Assembly (NCBI RefSeq): GCF_027887165.1
Contig: NC_077228.1
Location: forward strand, 384,252,456 to 384,316,455
Origin: Monodelphis domestica
Lineage: Eukaryota; Chordata; Mammalia; Didelphimorphia; Didelphidae
DNA: 64,000 nucleotides
Direction: 5' to 3'
The notes under the pieces were generated by a model. That model did not search any database, had not been told where the DNA came from, and saw only the letters and a list, made by a program, of their open reading frames with translations. This document shows, one piece after another, positions 58,909 through 64,000 of the stretch. The position numbers and the translations under genes are program-made. How positions within the stretch are numbered: the first letter of the stretch is position 1; every line of letters starts with the position of its first letter.

Positions 58909-60501
58909 AAAAATTAGAACTGAAAATGCAAAGGAAGGAGGACTTGCAGTCCCAGATCCCAAACTATACTATAAAGCAGTGGTTATCAAAACAATTTGGT
59001 ACTGGCTAAGAGAGAAAGGAGGATCAGTGGAATAGACTTGGCGTAAATGATCTCAGCAAGAAAGTTTATGACAAACCCAAAGACCCCAGCTTTTGGGACA
59101 AAAATCCATTATTTGATAAAAACTTCTGGGAAAATTGGAAGACAGTGTGGGAGAGATTAGGTTTGGATCAACACCTCACACCCTACACCAAGATAAATTC
59201 AGAATGGGTGAATGACTTGAACATTAAGAAGGAAACTATAAGTAAATTAGGTGAACACAGAATAGTATACATGTCAGACCTTTGGGAAGGGAAAGATTTT
59301 AAAACCAAGCAAGACTTAGAAAGAATCACAAAATGTAAAATAAATAATTTTCACTACATCAAATTAAAAAGTTTTTGTACAAACAAAACCAATGTAACTA
59401 AAATCAGAAGCAAAGCAACAAATTGGGAAACAATCTTCATAAAAACCTCTGACAAAGGTTTAATTACTCAAATTTACAAAGAGCTAAACCAGTTATACAA
59501 AAAATCAAGCAATTCTCCAATTGATAAATGGGCAAGGGACATGAACAAGCAGTTCTCAGCCAAAGAAATCAAAACTATTAATAAGCACATGAAAAAGTGT
59601 TCTACATCTCTTATAATCAGAGAGATGCAAATCAAAACAACTCTGAGGTTATCACTTCACACCTAGCAGATTGGCTAACATAACAGCTATGGAAAGTAAT
59701 GAATGTTGGAGGGGATGTGGCAAAGTAGGGACACTAATTCATTGCTGGTGGAGTTGTAAATTGATCCAGCCATTCTGGAGGGCAATTTGGAACTATGCCC
59801 AAAGGACGATAAAAGACTGTCTGCCCTTTGATCCAGCCATAGCACTGCTGGGCTTGTACCCCAAAGAGATAATAAGGAAAAAGACTTGTACAAGAATATT
59901 CATAGCTGCACTCTTTGTGGTGGCCAAAAATTGAAAAATGAGGGGATTCCCTTCAATTGGGGAATGGCTGAACAAATTGTGGTATATGTTGGTGATGGAA
60001 TACTATTGTGCTAAAAGGAATAATAAAGTGGAGGAATTCCATGGAGACTGGAACAACCTCCAGGAAGTGATGCAGAGCAAAAGGAGCAGAACCAGGAAAA
60101 CATTGTACACAGAGACTGATACATTGTGGTACAATCGAAGGCAATGGACTTCTCCATTAGTAGCAATGTAGTGATCCTGAACAATCTGCAGGGATCTAAA
60201 AAACACTATCCACAAACAGAGGATAAACTGTGAGAGTAAAAACACTGATGAAAAGCAACTGCTTGACTACAGGGGTGGAGGGGATATGACTGAGGAGAGA
60301 CTCTCAATGGACACTCTAATGCAAATACCAACAACATGGAAATGGGTTTGAATCAAGAATACATGTGATACCCAGTGGAATCGCGTGTGGGCTATGGGAG
60401 AGGTGGTGGGAGGGGGGGAGGGAAGAAAAGAAAATGATCTTTGTTTCCAATGAATAATGTTTGGAAATGACCAAATAAAAATTTAAAAAAAATTAGAACT
60501 G
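58909..60501 (+). mobile_element. Younger 5'-truncated L1 with 14-bp duplication
   Basis: AAAAATTAGAACTG at 58909-58922 and 60488-60501 flanks an L1 3' end in plus orientation. The cut TT/AAAAA is the ideal L1 endonuclease site. The 3' UTR has a G-rich run at about 60405-60420 and ends CCAAATAAAAATTT plus A. Confidence 0.95.
58945..60170 (+). pseudogene. L1 ORF2 C-terminal part, one frameshift and one stop
   Basis: Same region as the copy at 14981-15972 and highly similar to it ([47 protein letters not shown]). One extra base near 59650 shifts the frame, and a TGG-to-TGA change near 59932 (KNW to KN-stop) breaks it again before the last 77 codons. The damage postdates insertion or was inherited from the source. 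Confidence 0.9.
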
Positions 60502-61713
60502 GGCAACTAGAAGCTAATCACTTCATAAGACTTCAAGAAACAATAAAACAAAATTAAAAGAAGAAAAAAAGAAGAAAATATGAGATGTCTCTTTGAAAAA
60601 ACAAATGACACAAAAAATAGATTTGGAAGAGACAATTTAAGAGTTATTGGACTACCTGAAAGCAATGATAAAAAAAAATCCTAGACATCATACTACAAGA
60701 AATTATCAAAGAAAATTGACCTGCTATTCTTGAACAGAATGATAAAATAGAAATTGAAAGAATCCACAAATTACCTCCAAAAATAAATTGCCAAATGACA
60801 ACTTCCAAGAATATTATAGCTAAATTCAAGAGCCCCAAAGTCAAGAACAAAATACTTCAAGCAACTAGAAAGAAACAACTCAAATATCATGAAGCCCCAG
60901 TCAGGATTGCATAGGATTTAGCAGTCTCCACTTTAAGGATCAGAAAGCTTAGAATATGCTATTTGGGAAAGCAAAAGAAATAGGTTTACAGACCAGAATC
61001 ACCTATCCAGAAAAAAAAAATGAGTATATTATTTGGGGTAGAAAATGGCTATTTAATAAAATAGAAGATTTCCAAGGATTCCTGATGAAAAGACTAGACC
61101 TAAACAAAAAATTTGATGTACAAATACAAGATTCAAGAGAAGCATAAAAAGGTAAATAAGAAAGAGAAAATTTAAGAGATCTAATATGATCAAACTATTT
61201 ATATTCCTACGTAGAAAGATGATGTTTGTAATTCCTAAAATTTTCATCAGCATTAGAGCAATTAGAAGTATATATAGACAACGAATGTGAGTAAGCTGAT
61301 TAGAATGATATGGTATGCAAAAAAAAATCAGAAAGTGAAAAGAGCATTGCACTGAGAGAAAAGGGGAAGATGGAATGGGATAAAATCTTTCACCAAAATA
61401 GGTGTGAAAAACTATTAAAGTTGAGGGGAGGTTGAAAGTGGTTACAGGCAATGCTTAAACATTTCTCTCACCATAAGTGACTCAGAGAAGGTATAAGAAA
61501 CATACTCATTTGGGTATAGAAACTTATCTTACCCTATAGAGAAATACAAGGGGCATAAGACAAGAGGGTTAGGGTAATAAAAAGGAGGGGGAAGCAAGAG
61601 TGGTGATTAAAAGGAAAAAATTTGTGAGAAGGTACAGAATGAAAGGAGAGAGAATGATCAGGAGCAAAAGGAGAAAATAAGATGGAGGAGAATATACGAT
61701 TGGTGATCAGACT

Positions 61714-62090
61714 GTGAATGTGAATGGGATGAACTCACCCATAAAATGGAAGGGGACAGCAGCCTGGTTTAAAAACCAGAACCCTATAATATGTTATTTA
61801 CAAGAAACACATTTGAGGCAGGGAGATACACAAAGAGTAAAGGTAAGGGACTGGAACATAATGTATTGTGTATCCTCTGAAGTAAAGAAAGCAAGTCTAG
61901 CAATCATGATTTTAGACAAAGCTAAAGAAAAATAGGTCTAATTTAAAGAAATAAGGATGGAAATTACATCTTGCTAAAAGTTCCCATAGACAATGAAGTT
62001 ATATTAATAATAAACATATATATGCACAAAATGGTTTCTCCTCCAAATATAAATCACAGGCATCATACAGTATGACCAAATAGGATTTAT
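61714..62090 (+). pseudogene. L1 ORF2 endonuclease N-terminus
   Basis: Translation gives NVNGMNSPIKWKG, then PIICYLQETHLRQGDTQRVK with the conserved QETH metal-site segment of the L1 endonuclease. The sequence degrades after about 61935 and lacks the later catalytic motifs. Confidence 0.8.
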
Positions 62091-62091
62091 A

Positions 62092-62922
62092 CCAATGTAA
62101 GGATAATTTTAGGGTTGTGACCTAACTAAATTCTTTTTGGTCACCAGGGGATACCCCAAATAAAATACCCAAGTCAGCTGGAAATTTATGGTGATTTTAA
62201 TTAATATAGAGGAAAGAATTTAAGGAGAAGGAAGAGGGAAAAGGATTTCTCCCACCTGGCCTGTGCCAGGGGGAAGATTAGAGGCTTTCTCTAAGAGTTT
62301 TGGAAGTTTTGGAAGGTAAAGGAGAAAGGAATCATCCTAAACTCCAAGAGGGCTCAGCTAAGATGACTGAACATGGACTAGCTACTGAGCTTCTCCCAGT
62401 ATAGTATGAAGGGAAAACTCACCGCCAAACCAGAGAATAGCTGCCACTACACCAAGATGTCAGAATGCTTAGCATGCTGCCAGCCAGAGCCACCTCTCCA
62501 GGGAAAGAGCCAAAATGTCCCAGAGAAAGCAAGTGAGCCAAATATATAGACCTTTTACTCTTGTGTCCCCTCCTCTAAATGCCCATTCTTTAGTCCTCAT
62601 CTTCTTTGATTAGATTATATCTTTAGAGTTACTTAACACTTCTTTGTTAAGTTCACCTTTTGTTACTTGACTTTTTTGTGATTAATTTACCCTTTATAAT
62701 TACTTAACACCTTTTTGTTTTAAGATCCTAAAATAGACTTAGCTTCAAGTTCTAGCTTCACTATAATGTAAGAACTAAGTACATTCATTGTTCAATCAGG
62801 AGATTACAACTTTATCTTCACCATAAAGTAAGATCTAAGTAGGGTGGAGTAATTTAAAGTTCACAAGACATTCCTGATTTTGTTAGACTAAGTAGGGTAG
62901 AGAAACCTAAAATTCACACCAG
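62092..62922. mobile_element. Solo LTR in the L1 reverse transcriptase region
   Basis: The LTR (62096-62918, 823 bp) starts TGTAAGG, ends TTCACA, and splits the L1 phrase AGGATTTATACCA|GGGATGCAGAGC. CCAA (left) and CCAG (right) would be a 4-bp duplication with one change. Related to the block at 4034-4930 through GGTCACCA, GAGTAGGGT-type repeats and GTTCACA. Confidence 0.7.
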
Positions 62923-64000
62923 GGATGCAGAGCTGGTTTAATATTGGGAAAACTATCAGCATAATTGACCATATCAATAATCATAATAACAGAAATCACA
63001 TGATTATCTCAATAGATGCAGAAAAAGTCTTCGATCAGATACAACACCCATTCCTATTAAAAACACTAGGGGGAAAAAGAACATTGGAAAGCAAGGAGTA
63101 AATAGGCCATTCCTTAAAATGATTAGTACATACCTAAAACCATTGGAAAGTATCATCTGCAAAGGGTATAAGTTAGAAGCCTTTTCAATAAGATCAGGGA
63201 TGAAACAAGGATGCCCATTATCAGCGCTATTATTTAATATTGTATTAGAAATGCTCATTTTAGCAATAAGAGAAAGAAAAATAAATTGATAGAATTAAAG
63301 TAGGCAATGAGGAAAATAAACTATCACTCTTTGGAGATGATATGATAATATACTTAGAGAATCCTAAAAAATCAACTAAAAACTAATTGAAGTAATAACT
63401 TTGGCAAAGTTGGAGTATACAAAATAAATTCATATAAATCATCAGAATTTCTATACATTACCAACAAAGTTGATCAGCAAGGAATAAAAAGAGAAATTCT
63501 ATTTAAAATAACTAGACAATATAAAATGTCTAGGTATCTACTTTCCAAGACAAGCACAAGAATTATAAGAATGCAATTACAAAACACTTTTTTATACAAA
63601 TTGAGTCAAATCTAAACAATTTTGGAAAAATATTATTTGCTTATGGGTAGACTGAACTAATATAATAAAAATTACAATTCTACTTAAATTAATTTATTTA
63701 TTCAGTGCCATACCAATCAAACTACCAAAAATTATTTTATAGAACTAGAAAAAAATAATTAAAAAATCATCTGGAAGAGTAAAATGTTTAGTAAAGGAAT
63801 TAATGAAAAAATTGTGGAGGAAAGTGGCCTAGTATTACCAGATCTCAAACTGTACTATAAAGCAGTAAACATCAAAGTAACCTGGTACTGGCTAAAAACT
63901 AGAATAGTGTATCAGTGGAGTAAATTAGATCCACAATATTAAGGGGTAAATGACCTTAGCAACCTTGTGTTTGATGAACACAAAGACCCCATCTTTGGAG
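62919..64000 (+). pseudogene. L1 ORF2 reverse transcriptase, decayed, runs off the window
   Basis: In order: [22 protein letters not shown] sequence at about 62998, GMKQGCPLS-like at about 63200, and the catalytic box as FGDD at 63330-63341 in place of FADD. Stops and indels are frequent. Near the right edge, CTCAAACTGTACTATAAAGC and AAAGACCCCATC match the region seen at 58960-59090. Confidence 0.8.

Larger units (their letters stand above)
58649..61146 (+). pseudogene. L1 ORF1 interrupted by a younger L1
   Basis: ORF1 starts at ATG 58649 with an acidic N-terminus (MDNFNVDKEELDRD) and continues as coiled-coil coding sequence to 58922. It resumes at 60502 after the insertion and carries the RNA-binding signature LRVIGLPES (about 60635-60665), ERIHKLPP and FKSPKVKNKILQ, then the C-terminal ITYPEKKNEYIIWGRKW. 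The frame is broken in several places besides the insertion. Confidence 0.85.
57330..64000 (+). mobile_element. Old L1 carrying three later insertions
   Basis: It opens with GGAGCCAAGATGGCAGAGTAG, a typical marsupial L1 5' UTR start, and runs through ORF1 (58649-61146), the ORF2 endonuclease start (61714-62090), and the reverse transcriptase region (62919 onward) to the window edge. Two solo LTRs (58310-58641 and 62096-62918) and a younger L1 (58923-60487) interrupt it. Part of ORF2 between endonuclease and reverse transcriptase has been lost. Confidence 0.85.

Overview
The window reads as genomic DNA from a marsupial, most likely a didelphid opossum close to Monodelphis. The reasons are many copies of marsupial tRNA-derived SINEs (a SINE1-type family and an older Mar1/WSINE1-like family), L1 elements with marsupial-type ends, a Space Invaders-type hAT transposon, and an ancient layer of L2 and MIR. 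Base composition is AT-rich, microsatellites are common and no CpG island is visible. The species call is inference from repeat content.

Two protein-coding genes are supported, and they run in opposite directions. TRAPPC3L (minus strand) contributes its last two coding exons at 24753-24938 and 23043-23162; its earlier exons were not found. CALHM5 (plus strand) is complete at the coding level: exon 1 at 28271-28810 and exon 2 at 39144-39536, separated by a 10.3 kb intron, giving 310 residues. The orientation and spacing suggest that CALHM5 lies inside, or just beside, an upstream intron of TRAPPC3L on the other strand. No other cellular gene was recognised.

Layout: 1-6.8 kb holds a SINE, an L2 end, an L1 5' UTR with a broken ORF1 (2.4-4.0 kb), an LTR-like block and further L1 and SINE pieces. 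7-16 kb holds an L2 split by an old L1, an LTR-like block carrying a hAT transposon with a perfect 8-bp target duplication, several SINEs and a young 5'-truncated L1 with a perfect 15-bp duplication. 16-23 kb holds microsatellites, nested SINEs and a solo LTR with a 5-bp duplication. 23-41 kb is the gene region, with SINE, MIR and L1 fragments in introns. 41-49 kb holds a candidate solo LTR, a second short hAT element and SINE/L2 mosaics. 50-64 kb is almost entirely LINE sequence and ends in a pile-up (57.3 kb to the window edge) in which an old L1 carries two solo LTRs and a younger L1.

Nothing resembles a new enzymatic or defence system. The points of interest are the gene-in-gene layout, a short terminal exon that is easy to miss, insertions resolved to the base, and the stratigraphy of nested elements. 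Repeat family names come from recognition of sequence motifs, not from a database search.
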